A stretch of 64,000 nucleotides of DNA from Xylanivirga thermophila (GCF_004138105.1 NZ_RXHQ01000013.1:1-64000); one strand, 5' to 3'. Positions 1 to 10,805 are shown, counted from the stretch's first letter. Made by a program: numbers and translations. The notes: generated by a model not told the origin, from the sequence alone.

Positions 1-3000
1 ATTTCAATACATCCTATGTATAGGTTACACTTCATTTCTGGGAATATCCAAGTTGCTACTGAAGTTATTTCAATACATCCTATGTATAGGTTACACTACT
101 ACAACATTATTTAATCAGTATTTGACTTGGCTATTTCAATACATCCTATGTATAGGTTACACTATCGTTTTACCATCACTGGTGGCTATTATAGTGCCAT
201 TTCAATACATCCTATGTATAGGTTACACAAATATAATCGTCGTCGTTTATGAGAATGTAGCCGTATTTCAATACATCCTATGTATAGGTTACACTTTTTG
301 ATAGACCGTCTACCACTCCACTAATACCCTATTTCAATACATCCTATGTATAGGTTACACGATAAGCCTCATTCAGTAGCTTGTATAGTGGTTTTGATTT
401 CAATACATCCTATGTATAGGTTACACAAGAAAATTGGAGTATATGGCAACACAATAAACCAAATTTCAATACATCCTATGTATAGGTTACACGGAAGATG
501 CGGATTGGGCATTAGATAAATTTGTAATATTTCAATACATCCTATGTATAGGTTACACTTAGGTCCAGTATCTCCTTTGTCTCCTTTATCACCTGATTTC
601 AATACATCCTATGTATAGGTTACACCGATTTATCTGGTGTATCTGGGTTGTAATATTCATCAATTTCAATACATCCTATGTATAGGTTACACAACCAAAT
701 ACCGTATATTTTTAAAAGTTTTATAAAGATTTCAATACATCCTATGTATAGGTTACACTGGCCTGTAGGAGGTTAACTGCTTATGGTGGAATTTATTTCA
801 ATACATCCTATGTATAGGTTACACAAGGACACCATGACAAAAAAGAGTTCTTAGACGCAGATTTCAATACATCCTATGTATAGGTTACACTATCAACACA
901 TATAGAAGTATTATCTACTGTAGAAAATTTCAATACATCCTATGTATAGGTTACACAAAAGGTGGAAGATTGTATTTGTATCCCGTAGGAAATTTCAATA
1001 CATCCTATGTATAGGTTACACGGCTCTAGGTGGCCAGTATGGATGTGTTTATATAGAATTTCAATACATCCTATGTATAGGTTACACAGTACAATACTCC
1101 ACTAAATAAACACATTACTTGCCATTTCAATACATCCTATGTATAGGTTACACTTTGCGGAAACTGGGTAGAGATATAGAAAAATACAATTTCAATACAT
1201 CCTATGTATAGGTTACACGGATTTGTTAAACCAACATACGAGGAGGTTTTGCTGATTTCAATACATCCTATGTATAGGTTACACTTGCTAATTCTTTAGT
1301 TTACCAAGAGGGTACATTAGAATTTCAATACATCCTATGTATAGGTTACACTACTGATTTTTATTTGTCTGTATTTGGTTCAATGTTATTTCAATACATC
1401 CTATGTATAGGTTACACGTAACTGGCGCAGAAGAGGGGCAGAGAAAAAATAAAATTTCAATACATCCTATGTATAGGTTACACCGGACCTAGAGGTAAAA
1501 AGCAAGCAGAAGAACTTCTATTTCAATACATCCTATGTATAGGTTACACATTGTGACCTTTACTGGTGGAGGCGGGCCATACCAATTTCAATACATCCTA
1601 TGTATAGGTTACACGGAGATTATATTCTATGCCTATTATAGCTATGAAAAATTTCAATACATCCTATGTATAGGTTACACGATATAGACACATTCCAAGA
1701 GGCCTTTGAGAAGGTATTTCAATACATCCTATGTATAGGTTACACAAGTTGGCAGGAATAGAAGTGCTTTATGATCTATAAATTTCAATACATCCTATGT
1801 ATAGGTTACACTTTGCTAACTGTGAAATATGAATGGGGGTGATATATATTTCAATACATCCTATGTATAGGTTACACAAGCAGGGTCGGGGACGGATTTC
1901 TGTCCCCGTTCTCATTTCAATACATCCTATGTATAGGTTACACAACGTAGGCGATTATATAATCAAAGGCGTAAAAGGATTTCAATACATCCTATGTATA
2001 GGTTACACAATCAATTCTTTACCCCCTTACACTCCTCAATCTGGATTTCAATACATCCTATGTATAGGTTACACCCAGGGACCGGTGAGGGGGAACTCTT
2101 TCCAATAGAGATTTCAATACATCCTATGTATAGGTTACACTTCCCCGTATTCTCTGCCACGCCCACGGTAAAAAGCATTTCAATACATCCTATGTATAGG
2201 TTACACCTAATATGGTTATAATTAATAATGTTGCGAACAAGGATTTCAATACATCCTATGTATAGGTTACACTTTGAATTTTATATAATTCAGTCCGTAC
2301 TTGCCCCAAATTTCAATACATCCTATGTATAGGTTACACGGTATACACGGTATCATTGTACATAACCCATTAGGAATTTCAATACATCCTATGTATAGGT
2401 TACACTAAATCTTGTTGTAAATCTGATATTTGCTTACGCAATTTCAATACATCCTATGTATAGGTTACACACATCAGAATTTTTATATCCACATTCACTA
2501 CATATTATTTCAATACATCCTATGTATAGGTTACACCTGTTACTGCCTATCTTTTTTCTTGATAATTGACGTATTTCAATACATCCTATGTATAGGTTAC
2601 ACATAGTAAATTGCAACATTTGGGAAAAGTACGGGAAGAATTTCAATACATCCTATGTATAGGTTACACACAGAAAGCAAGGTTACCGACGGTTTGATCG
2701 CAATGTATTTCAATACATCCTATGTATAGGTTACACACATAGCCACCACCTATGTCCATATCTTCTATGTCCATTTCAATACATCCTATGTATAGGTTAC
2801 ACTGTTTTTGACAGCGCCATTTATGCTGTTTTCTTTTATATTTCAATACATCCTATGTATAGGTTACACTGTGAAACTATAATATAGATAAGGGTTTTGC
2901 TAACTGATTTCAATACATCCTATGTATAGGTTACACAAACGTAAGGGTACGGACTACAATACTCCAACCCAAATTTCAATACATCCTATGTATAGGTTAC

Positions 3001-5571
3001 ACCACACGCAATAATATACAAATAGTAAAATTATATACATTTCAATACATCCTATGTATAGGTTACACCGGGTATGGCAGAGTATTATAGCGCCAATCTA
3101 GCCCGATTTCAATACATCCTATGTATAGGTTACACTATTTGCCGGAGATGCAGAAGGCATATCAGAGAAATTTCAATACATCCTATGTATAGGTTACACT
3201 TTGTTGTGAATTTCTGCTATGTCCCTTGCTAATATATTTCAATACATCCTATGTATAGGTTACACTTTCAAAACTGTCTAGCCCTTCGACGTCTCCGACT
3301 AATTTCAATACATCCTATGTATAGGTTACACCTTTTATTAGTTTTCATCCTCTAATTTGTAAGCATAATTTCAATACATCCTATGTATAGGTTACACAGG
3401 TCAGAGGCGAAGTGTCGCCCGTTCTCCATACGAATTTCAATACATCCTATGTATAGGTTACACCAGCAGGTAATACACAGCACACTACACCAGAACCAAT
3501 TTCAATACATCCTATGTATAGGTTACACCAATTAGAGGATAATCAAGCAGCTAATGAAACCATATTTCAATACATCCTATGTATAGGTTACACTTGGTAT
3601 TTAGAAAACGTAGGTATCAAAAATTACTAATTTCAATACATCCTATGTATAGGTTACACGAATGGCAATATCAGCAGGAAGCGTATACAGTGAATATTTC
3701 AATACATCCTATGTATAGGTTACACTTTTATTGTCTTTTCTGCCCTCATTACAAATGGCGAATTTCAATACATCCTATGTATAGGTTACACATATTGTGG
3801 CAGAAAATGCGCCCAAATCTCATGGAATTTCAATACATCCTATGTATAGGTTACACGCCATCTGGGGCTAGTGTCTTTATTTCAAAATCAGAGATTTCAA
3901 TACATCCTATGTATAGGTTACACGAGAAAAATCAATAGTATGATGAATACTAAAAAACATTTCAATACATCCTATGTATAGGTTACACATATTTTGTTTT
4001 TGCAGTTCAAGGCAGAATAGATTTATTTCAATACATCCTATGTATAGGTTACACTTACTCTGCAACTTCTGCTTTATTTGTTCTGCATCCAATTTCAATA
4101 CATCCTATGTATAGGTTACACAGTGCTTGAAGCGACATAGTGGTTTGTTGGTTGCGTATTTCAATACATCCTATGTATAGGTTACACACAATAAAAAATG
4201 GGAAAAAGAGATAAAAAACTTATATTTCAATACATCCTATGTATAGGTTACACTTCGTGTCTGCTTATAAAAAGAGCTCAGGAAAAATATTTCAATACAT
4301 CCTATGTATAGGTTACACTTTTGTCCCTTTACATATTCTGATATTGGAGCTGATATTTCAATACATCCTATGTATAGGTTACACTCAACAAACAATTAAA
4401 GATGGAAAAGAGATATATAAATTTCAATACATCCTATGTATAGGTTACACCAAAAAAAAGATTTTAAAAAAGTTTAAAAAAAGACTATTTCAATACATCC
4501 TATGTATAGGTTACACTATTCATTCTTTTTTGTTTTTAATAAACTTTTTTTAATTTCAATACATCCTATGTATAGGTTACACTGTCAACTAAAAGCAAAT
4601 TACAATACAAATTATCAAATTTCAATACATCCTATGTATAGGTTACACTTTTTGTGATTTATTACAGCTAGAATGTGATGCTTGGATTTCAATACATCCT
4701 ATGTATAGGTTACACGCCAATTTATCATAGTTTATTTTACTAGGTACTTGGATTTCAATACATCCTATGTATAGGTTACACTCACTCTGCCAAGAGAAAT
4801 ATATCCAAATTTTTTCATTTCAATACATCCTATGTATAGGTTACACTTTGGGCGTAGAAGGGCAGACCTTAGTTGTCATCGAATTTCAATACATCCTATG
4901 TATAGGTTACACCCAATGCATTTAAAGCAGTGCCAATAGCAAGTATAAATTTCAATACATCCTATGTATAGGTTACACTGGAGGTATTAAAATGGGTGCT
5001 TTTATAACTTTGGATTTCAATACATCCTATGTATAGGTTACACCTCTTTTCCTATTCTTTTTCATCTTCTTTTCAACCTCATTTCAATACATCCTATGTA
5101 TAGGTTACACCAGCAGGGATGCATTCTTCAGCGATAGAATAATCTCATTTCAATACATCCTATGTATAGGTTACACTTCTGATACTGGAGTACATCCTGT
5201 AATAGGATTCCAATTTCAATACATCCTATGTATAGGTTACACTTTAAAGGCTTTTAGAACGCTTGTAAAGAATTATATATTTCAATACATCCTATGTATA
5301 GGTTACACACGCGAAACTTGGAAAACGTTGTTCAGGAAATAACAATTTCAATACATCCTATGTATAGGTTACACTGTGTAGTGCATGTGGGTATAAGAAT
5401 CCTGAAACAAATTTCAATACATCCTATGTATAGGTTACACTAGCCTTTAAAATACTCGATAACTTAGCATTACCCTATTTCAATACATCCTATGTATAGG
5501 TTACACTGTTTGTGTGATTAAGGAGGTTTTCCTATGTTTTTATTTCAATACATCCTATGTATAGGTTACAC
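1..5571 (-). CRISPR. Type I-B CRISPR array, 85 repeats in window, open at left edge
   Basis: Eighty-five copies of a 30-bp repeat begin at 1, 67, 133, 199, 265 and so on, the last at 5542-5571; period about 66 bp, so spacers are about 35-38 nt. I saw no repeat variant. On the minus strand each unit starts GTGTAACC and ends ATTGAAAT, the usual clostridial I-B 3' end and 8-nt crRNA handle, with a short internal palindrome (CCTAT-AC-ATAGG). This orientation, and cas2 lying to the right, put the leader at the right end and transcription right to left. Position 1 is the first base of a repeat and no degenerate terminal repeat is seen, so the array continues left or the assembly breaks there. Short open frames inside the array are read-through of repeats and are not genes. 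Confidence 0.99.
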
Positions 5572-5758
5572 TATTAAAAAATAAAGATTTAGTAAATATC
5601 AAATACGCCGTATTCCTGCTTTTAAGCAGATTTGACGTTTCTTTTTCCAACCGAAGCCTTCTAAAAAGTAGGTTAATAAATTTATTACACATTTCCCTTT
5701 AACCATGCTGATTCCCGCCAATTTATAAACACCATTTTAACTTAATACTTGGAAAAAG
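5572..5758 (-). promoter_or_regulatory. CRISPR leader
   Basis: This AT-rich 187-bp stretch lies between the cas2 stop codon and the first (newest) repeat, on the side expected from repeat orientation. It should hold the array promoter and the signals for spacer integration. Two small palindromes stand 30-60 bp from the repeat: AATACG-C-CGTATT (5602-5614) and CTGCTT-TT-AAGCAG (5616-5629). They could be integration-factor or protein-binding sites, or a weak terminator for the incoming cas transcript. No promoter hexamer pair stood out clearly. Confidence 0.75.
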
Positions 5759-6052
5759 TCAAATAAATATATCTTCACTATCTTTTCCACCATTGCCTAA
5801 AGTTTCTTCGTTAAAAGCAGATTCACTTACCATCTCTATAATTGTTATAAAATCATAATCCTCATCTATAATATTTTTCAATTCTAACTTTAGTGCTATT
5901 AGATTAGCTGGAGTTATATGCCCTCTAAAAACAGATTTTTGGTGATGTTTGAAATATTTCTTACAGATTTTAAATACTTTCTGTACCCTCTTCTCACCAA
6001 CATCATAAAACAAAATTGCATAATTATAATTATAATTTTTGACTTTTCTCAT
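5759..6052 (-). CDS. cas2: CRISPR-associated endoribonuclease Cas2
   Basis: A protein of 97 residues, slightly longer than most Cas2 proteins (about 85-95). It opens with the ferredoxin-like strand YAILFYDVGEKRVQKV, where the conserved metal-binding Asp of the YD motif is visible, and continues with FKHHQKSVFRG, typical of I-B Cas2. Cas2 dimers bridge two Cas1 dimers in the spacer-integration complex. The start ATG overlaps the cas1 stop codon (ATGA), so the two are probably translationally coupled. It is the last gene of the cas operon and faces the leader. The acidic tail after about residue 80 (ETLGNGGKDSED) looks like a non-conserved extension. Confidence 0.95.
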   Translation of the reverse strand: MRKVKNYNYNYAILFYDVGEKRVQKVFKICKKYFKHHQKSVFRGHITPANLIALKLELKNIIDEDYDFITIIEMVSESAFNEETLGNGGKDSEDIFI

Positions 6053-7050
6053 GCTTTTCTCTCCATACTAAAGGGAATAAATTCTTTGCCCTCCATAATA
6101 TATTTAATTAATTTATAGGCATCAAGGCGAATAGCTTGTTTGTATGTTATCCTACGTTTAAGTATAGGATGCTCAAAAGTTTGATTAATTCTGTCTTCAA
6201 ATTCGCTAATAAATATCTTCCTACCATCATCATTAAGCAGTGCATAATTAAGACTTTTATCGAAATGTTTTTCTACAGTGATTTTTCTATTATTGACACA
6301 ATCAAATATTGTCTTAAATACAATTATTGGTTTAAATACTTCCGATAAATCTAAGCTTAATGAAAATCGTCTTTCTGATGGTTCGTGTAAAAACGAAATT
6401 GTTTGATTGAGATGTGTATGATAAAGTTGAGTAACAGTTTTTGTATAAAGCAGTGAATTTCCAAATGAAATAAGAGCATTTATAGGATTGTCAGGGGGTC
6501 TTTTTACACGCTTATCCATTGCAAAATTCTCAGGAAGAATAATTTTAAACGTACTATAAAATTGTCCCCAAATAGAACCTTCAATACTCAACAGGGTTTT
6601 TATATCATCAACTTTATCTATAAGCAGAGGTACATCTTTTTTAAGCCAATCTAAAAGAGGTTTTAACTCAGTTTTTCCATGCCTATAGTAATGATAAAGC
6701 ACAAAATATATATTATTAGATATACCATTTACTATTCCCTTTGCAATATCCATGCGCCTTTCTGAATAAGCCATAGCCTGCTCAACTGTCAGCCTACCAC
6801 TAAGTAAATAATCTTTGGGATAAAAAGTTCCAATATAATTTTCATAATAACCAAAAAAATGAACAGTTACTCCCGCCTTCGATAACATTTCGAGAAATTT
6901 TGTACTAAGTGTTATATCATTAAAGCAATAAAGTTCTTTGGTATCTTTGATCGGTAAATATAGATTTCCTTTTTCATTTTTAAATTTTATAGAAAAATCC
7001 TTTCGGCTAAGATCACCTTTTGAGAATATATATCTAGTTTCTTCTTTCAA
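6049..7050 (-). CDS. cas1: CRISPR integrase Cas1 (type I-B)
   Basis: A protein of 333 residues from a TTG start placed 7 nt after GGGGG; the frame is open 10 codons further upstream, inside cas4, but without a ribosome binding site. The N-terminal beta domain (RYIFSKGDLSRKDFS, then VHFFGYYENYIGTFYP) and the alpha-helical catalytic domain follow the I-B Cas1 pattern. IEGSIWGQFYSTF near residue 145 carries the conserved metal-binding Glu. Cas1 with Cas2 inserts new spacers at the leader end of the array. The gene sits between cas4 and cas2, the usual adaptation cassette order. One GGCGGGAG octamer lies in it at 6870. Confidence 0.96.
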   Translation of the reverse strand: MKEETRYIFSKGDLSRKDFSIKFKNEKGNLYLPIKDTKELYCFNDITLSTKFLEMLSKAGVTVHFFGYYENYIGTFYPKDYLLSGRLTVEQAMAYSERRMDIAKGIVNGISNNIYFVLYHYYRHGKTELKPLLDWLKKDVPLLIDKVDDIKTLLSIEGSIWGQFYSTFKIILPENFAMDKRVKRPPDNPINALISFGNSLLYTKTVTQLYHTHLNQTISFLHEPSERRFSLSLDLSEVFKPIIVFKTIFDCVNNRKITVEKHFDKSLNYALLNDDGRKIFISEFEDRINQTFEHPILKRRITYKQAIRLDAYKLIKYIMEGKEFIPFSMERKA

Positions 7051-7067
7051 TCTAATACCCCCTATGC

Positions 7068-7553
7068 TTAGATAAAACAATACTCATAATAGGCGCACTT
7101 TTTGCATTTAGGCATAAAATAAGCCTGAGGTGGAACTTGTGTCTTTAAAAATATTTCTATTTCTTGATACTTAAGGTCTAATTGTTTTTTCATTTCTTCG
7201 TCTAATTCAAAATAATGCACTTTTTTATTTTGCTTATTTTTTTCAATACACTCCAATCTGCCTTTTCTAATGATACCTTTTTCATCAAGGATCATTAAAT
7301 AAAATTGAAGTTGAGCCATGGCGGCATTCAGATCAGCATCGGATTTTTTTATCTCTACAACGTATTTTGAAGTAATTTTATCTAATTTTATATTATCTAT
7401 AGACAGTTCAGACCGCTTATCTTCTTTCAGTTCATGTAAAACTCTTCCTATTCTCACATCCTCAGAATTATCCTCTAAGTTTATACGATTGTAGAACAAC
7501 CAACATTGACGTTTACAATGAAAATAATAATTAACGATGGTTCCTGTTAACAT
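7068..7553 (-). CDS. cas4: CRISPR-associated exonuclease Cas4 (PAM selection)
   Basis: A RecB-like nuclease of 161 residues. The iron-sulfur cysteines are visible: CKRQC near residue 12 and CKKCAYYEYC at the C-terminus. The nuclease core motif YVVEIKKSDADL and the QxxxY-type helix (AAMAQLQFYLMI) are present. In I-B systems Cas4 trims prespacers and enforces the PAM and orientation during adaptation. The start ATG overlaps the cas3 stop codon (TAATG), which argues for coupling and against the slightly longer TTG frame. Length is normal for stand-alone Cas4. Confidence 0.95.
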   Translation of the reverse strand: MLTGTIVNYYFHCKRQCWLFYNRINLEDNSEDVRIGRVLHELKEDKRSELSIDNIKLDKITSKYVVEIKKSDADLNAAMAQLQFYLMILDEKGIIRKGRLECIEKNKQNKKVHYFELDEEMKKQLDLKYQEIEIFLKTQVPPQAYFMPKCKKCAYYEYCFI

Positions 7554-9976
7554 TACCAAAATATCCCCCTTGTACTTTTTGAGAAGGCATCCCTATCGAA
7601 TTTTCCATTCTTTATAAACTGTTCCCCATCTTCTATATAATAATAACCACCAAATTCATCATCACATCTTAGCTCCATATTTTCCATACCATAAATAGTA
7701 TATGTAAAATAAGACATCTCTTCATGCATTAAGGATATATTCACCTTCTTTTCAGCATATCCCATCTCTTTAGTTTGGCAAAGCTCTTTATACCTATTCC
7801 ATATGTCTCTACCATTAATGACTCCCTCATCTGTTTTCATCTCATATGCAATAAATATTTGTTTGCTTCCTTCGATAAGACGCATCTTTTTTGCGATTTC
7901 ATCAAATCTTAATTTTAAACAACTTTCAAACAATTTTTTTATGTTTTTCCCATTTAATTGATCGGTTTCATCCTTTAAATCAGATAGTACTCTTGAATAA
8001 ATACCTTCAAAATCTTTGTCCTGAAGCATTTTTGCTATTCCTTCATCTGTTATAGAATAATTTATGCGAATATCACCCCTATATATTTTAAATGCATCAT
8101 CATAGTTGAAAAAATATGCCACACTTCCTGTTTTTATACATGAACGATTTATTCTACCTAAAAATTGTTCTTCTGCATCAGGAGTAGAAATATCCTTAAA
8201 ACCAATATCCATATCTATGTCCACTCCCGCCTCAATAACCTGAGTCGCAACTACAATGATGTTGTTTGAATTTTTTATTTCATCAAGCATTTTCCTTCTA
8301 ATTTTGGCATTATCATCGCCAGTAAGTTCTACAATACGTAAATCAGATACATCCGCTTGTAAATTTAAGAGATCATAAAATTCTCTAGCTGTTTTTTTAC
8401 TAATGAATTCGACCAACACTTTTTTATCCTTAAATTGAAGTACTTTATCTGCTAAATATTCCAAGTCAATCTTTTTATATTGTAACAATGACAGATCGAT
8501 TTGCACCCTATCTTTAAACAAAGGATTTTGATAATATTTTTTTTTGTCATAAATCAAGTCAATAAAATTCCCTTTTCCGTCATCTAGCATTCTATCTAGT
8601 TTAGGCAGTGTTGCAGACATTATTATTATCTTTATATTTAGTAATTTGGCATATGTATTTAAAAAGATTATAATATGCCTCCATATACTATTCTTGTAAC
8701 TCTGTATCTCATCTATAATAACTACACTATTACACAGCTTTAATAATGGAAAAACCTGTTCCTTTCCACACCCAAAAAGGGCATTAAAAAAGTTTATATG
8801 TGAAGTAACAACAATAGAATAATTGTTTAGAATACGTTCCAAATATGAATATTCATAATCGATTTCTTCTAGATCATTATCTTTTTTTATAGCTATTGGA
8901 GTTACCGAATTGACGATTACAAAATCCTCATCTTTTTTAAAATATTTCATTAATGTATTGGCAGTCTGCTCCACTAGAGTATTAAAAGGGAATATATAAA
9001 AAGCATTGTTTATTTCCGGATTATCTTTTATTATATTCAACATAAGATTGATAGAAATATTGGTCTTTCCTGAGCCAGTAGGTGCTTCCAAGTAATATAT
9101 ATTTCCATTAGGATTTTCTTTAAGATTATTATATGCTTCAAAGAACATATCACTCCTTAATGCATTTATTGGAGTAGACTTAAAAAAGTCTTTATTTTCT
9201 TTATATTGCATAATACCTTTATATATATCTCCGTTCTGATAGTTGTTTAGAAGCTTATCAATATTTTCTATAATACTTATATCGAGGTTTGTACCACCTT
9301 TATACTCTGCAGTAGCACAATAATCACATGCAGTTATTAAAGCAAACAAAAGTTTGCAAAGCGTATAAAAAGCAATTTCATTAGGTATATATTTTTTTAA
9401 TTTAGCATATCTTTTATCGGTAGTCATAATACTATTAGTATTAAGATCTAACTTTTTATCGTAATACTCTTCAACCATACAATATGTAATATCATCGCAA
9501 AAGCCATCAGTATTTTTTAAATATCCATGATGTTTGGATATACAATACCCAAAGGAAAATAAAAAAAACGAAAATTTCTTCTTGTTTTCTCCTTCAATAA
9601 GTGGCATATATTCACACAAATATATATAAGCTGAAGGCAATGCATGATTAGAATTTCCATCATAATCCGCTTTTTTATATTTCGGATTTTTTAGTCTCCT
9701 ATTTTGAAAATATGGATTAATTTTGCCTATATCATGAAGATAAATTGCATTCACAAACATATCATAAATAAATTTGGTTTCTTCATCATTACAGCCGCAT
9801 GCAGATATAGTATTCAATACTATACTGTCTATACCCTTTGCTTTACTGTATTTGTTATAGTAATCCAAACATAATCTGCTATGTTCACCTAAAGTCTCAC
9901 TGGCCTTATTATTGCTAGTGTGAGCCCATATAGTATGATCATCCATTATGTTATTCATATCTAATAACTTATACAT
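7553..9976 (-). CDS. cas3: CRISPR helicase-nuclease Cas3 (HD + DExH)
   Basis: A protein of 807 residues. The N-terminal HD nuclease domain has a conserved His in LGEHSRL and the pair in YLHDIGKINPYF. The helicase core follows, with Walker A EAPTGSGKTN near residue 295, the DExH box VIIDEIQSY near 420, SATLP, and motif VI region VVATQVIEAGVDID with QFLGRINR near 610. It unwinds and degrades DNA marked by Cascade. The ATG follows AAGGAGG by 6 nt. A 79-bp gap with a long hairpin separates it from cas5, the only real break in an otherwise overlapping operon. Confidence 0.97.
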   Translation of the reverse strand: MYKLLDMNNIMDDHTIWAHTSNNKASETLGEHSRLCLDYYNKYSKAKGIDSIVLNTISACGCNDEETKFIYDMFVNAIYLHDIGKINPYFQNRRLKNPKYKKADYDGNSNHALPSAYIYLCEYMPLIEGENKKKFSFFLFSFGYCISKHHGYLKNTDGFCDDITYCMVEEYYDKKLDLNTNSIMTTDKRYAKLKKYIPNEIAFYTLCKLLFALITACDYCATAEYKGGTNLDISIIENIDKLLNNYQNGDIYKGIMQYKENKDFFKSTPINALRSDMFFEAYNNLKENPNGNIYYLEAPTGSGKTNISINLMLNIIKDNPEINNAFYIFPFNTLVEQTANTLMKYFKKDEDFVIVNSVTPIAIKKDNDLEEIDYEYSYLERILNNYSIVVTSHINFFNALFGCGKEQVFPLLKLCNSVVIIDEIQSYKNSIWRHIIIFLNTYAKLLNIKIIIMSATLPKLDRMLDDGKGNFIDLIYDKKKYYQNPLFKDRVQIDLSLLQYKKIDLEYLADKVLQFKDKKVLVEFISKKTAREFYDLLNLQADVSDLRIVELTGDDNAKIRRKMLDEIKNSNNIIVVATQVIEAGVDIDMDIGFKDISTPDAEEQFLGRINRSCIKTGSVAYFFNYDDAFKIYRGDIRINYSITDEGIAKMLQDKDFEGIYSRVLSDLKDETDQLNGKNIKKLFESCLKLRFDEIAKKMRLIEGSKQIFIAYEMKTDEGVINGRDIWNRYKELCQTKEMGYAEKKVNISLMHEEMSYFTYTIYGMENMELRCDDEFGGYYYIEDGEQFIKNGKFDRDAFSKSTRGIFW

Positions 9977-9990
9977 TGTTTACCTCCTTA

Positions 9991-10048
9991 TATAGGTTAC
10001 AGGAGAACGGTTTATTGCATAGGCAGCTATGCGGTAAATCGCTCTCCT
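9991..10048 (-). other. Long hairpin with a CRISPR-repeat fragment between cas5 and cas3
   Basis: In the cas5-cas3 gap, AGGAGA at 10001-10006 pairs with TCTCCT at 10043-10048. The pairing continues inward (GTTTA with TAAAT, GCATA with TATGC) to a 6-nt loop at 10022-10027, giving about 20 paired positions with a few mismatches. No T-run follows, so it is not a classic terminator. The 11 bases just left of it and overlapping its edge (9991-10001, TATAGGTTACA) are identical to part of the array repeat. It may be an mRNA processing or stability element splitting Cascade genes from cas3 and the adaptation genes; that is inference. Confidence 0.5.
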
Positions 10049-10055
10049 ACATAAA

Positions 10056-10805
10056 TTAATAAAAATTTAAAAACATATCATCATTTTGATACACATCTTT
10101 CAATAAAACGTTGACCTTACAGTTTGTAAATATTGTGCGTCCAAATTTATAAAAATTATATCCCTTCTCCATAGCAATGGGGGCATATTCTGTAAAAACA
10201 AAGGGAGGATCATTATTTATTGTCTTATCATCATCTAAATACTCTAATTCTCCCACCAATAGAGAATTAATAAAGTTTGAAGTACAGGGTATAAGTTCTA
10301 CTATCTGCACATTGGAAATATTTGCATGAAAATCATTCTTTCCCAAATAAGGTATATATACACTTTTATCATTTAACAGATAATCACAAAGCTTGTCCCA
10401 TATCTCTTTAGCAACTCCTCCATCATTTAAAAGGTATATATCCCAACTAGGATTTTCTAACCATTGTTCAAAGACCATAAGATTTCCGCCTTCTTCTCCT
10501 GAAGCATATCCTACACTATTATTGAAATACTGTACTTTTTTCGTAAAATATCCCCGTTCTGAATTAGGTACTATGGATATCTTTAGGGAAGATAATTTCT
10601 GATAAAATTCTGGATATTCTTCTTTTTTTATCCCAAACATTTCGCTGTTTCTGTACCCCTTAAGCCCCAATACAGCACCTAATAAACCTAGTAACGCTAC
10701 CTTATGAATATTATTATAGGTAAAATAGGTTTTTACATTAACATCAGGTTTTTTAAAAAAACCCAAACGTCCCGAAAGAGTAAATTTTATTCCATTAACC
10801 TTCAT
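10056..10805 (-). CDS. cas5: Cascade subunit Cas5 (type I-B, Cas5h-like)
   Basis: A RAMP-fold protein of 249 residues. The N-terminal strand VNGIKFTLSGRLGFFKKPD and the following segment YFTYNNIHKVALLGLLGAVLGLKGY are the Cas5 signature. Cas5 caps the 5' handle of the crRNA and contacts Cas8b. The chosen ATG is the sixth codon of the open frame (after GGTGA), because upstream codons lie inside the cas7 end; the two genes are adjacent with about 10 nt between. Position after cas7 and before cas3 is canonical for I-B. Confidence 0.92.
   Translation of the reverse strand: MKVNGIKFTLSGRLGFFKKPDVNVKTYFTYNNIHKVALLGLLGAVLGLKGYRNSEMFGIKKEEYPEFYQKLSSLKISIVPNSERGYFTKKVQYFNNSVGYASGEEGGNLMVFEQWLENPSWDIYLLNDGGVAKEIWDKLCDYLLNDKSVYIPYLGKNDFHANISNVQIVELIPCTSNFINSLLVGELEYLDDDKTINNDPPFVFTEYAPIAMEKGYNFYKFGRTIFTNCKVNVLLKDVYQNDDMFLNFY

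Noticed and set aside
1-5571. Many open frames of 60-120 codons within the array
   Set aside because: They are translations of the repeat (repeated QYILCIGYT, ISIHPMYRLH or CNLYIGCIEI blocks) and carry no ribosome binding sites of their own.
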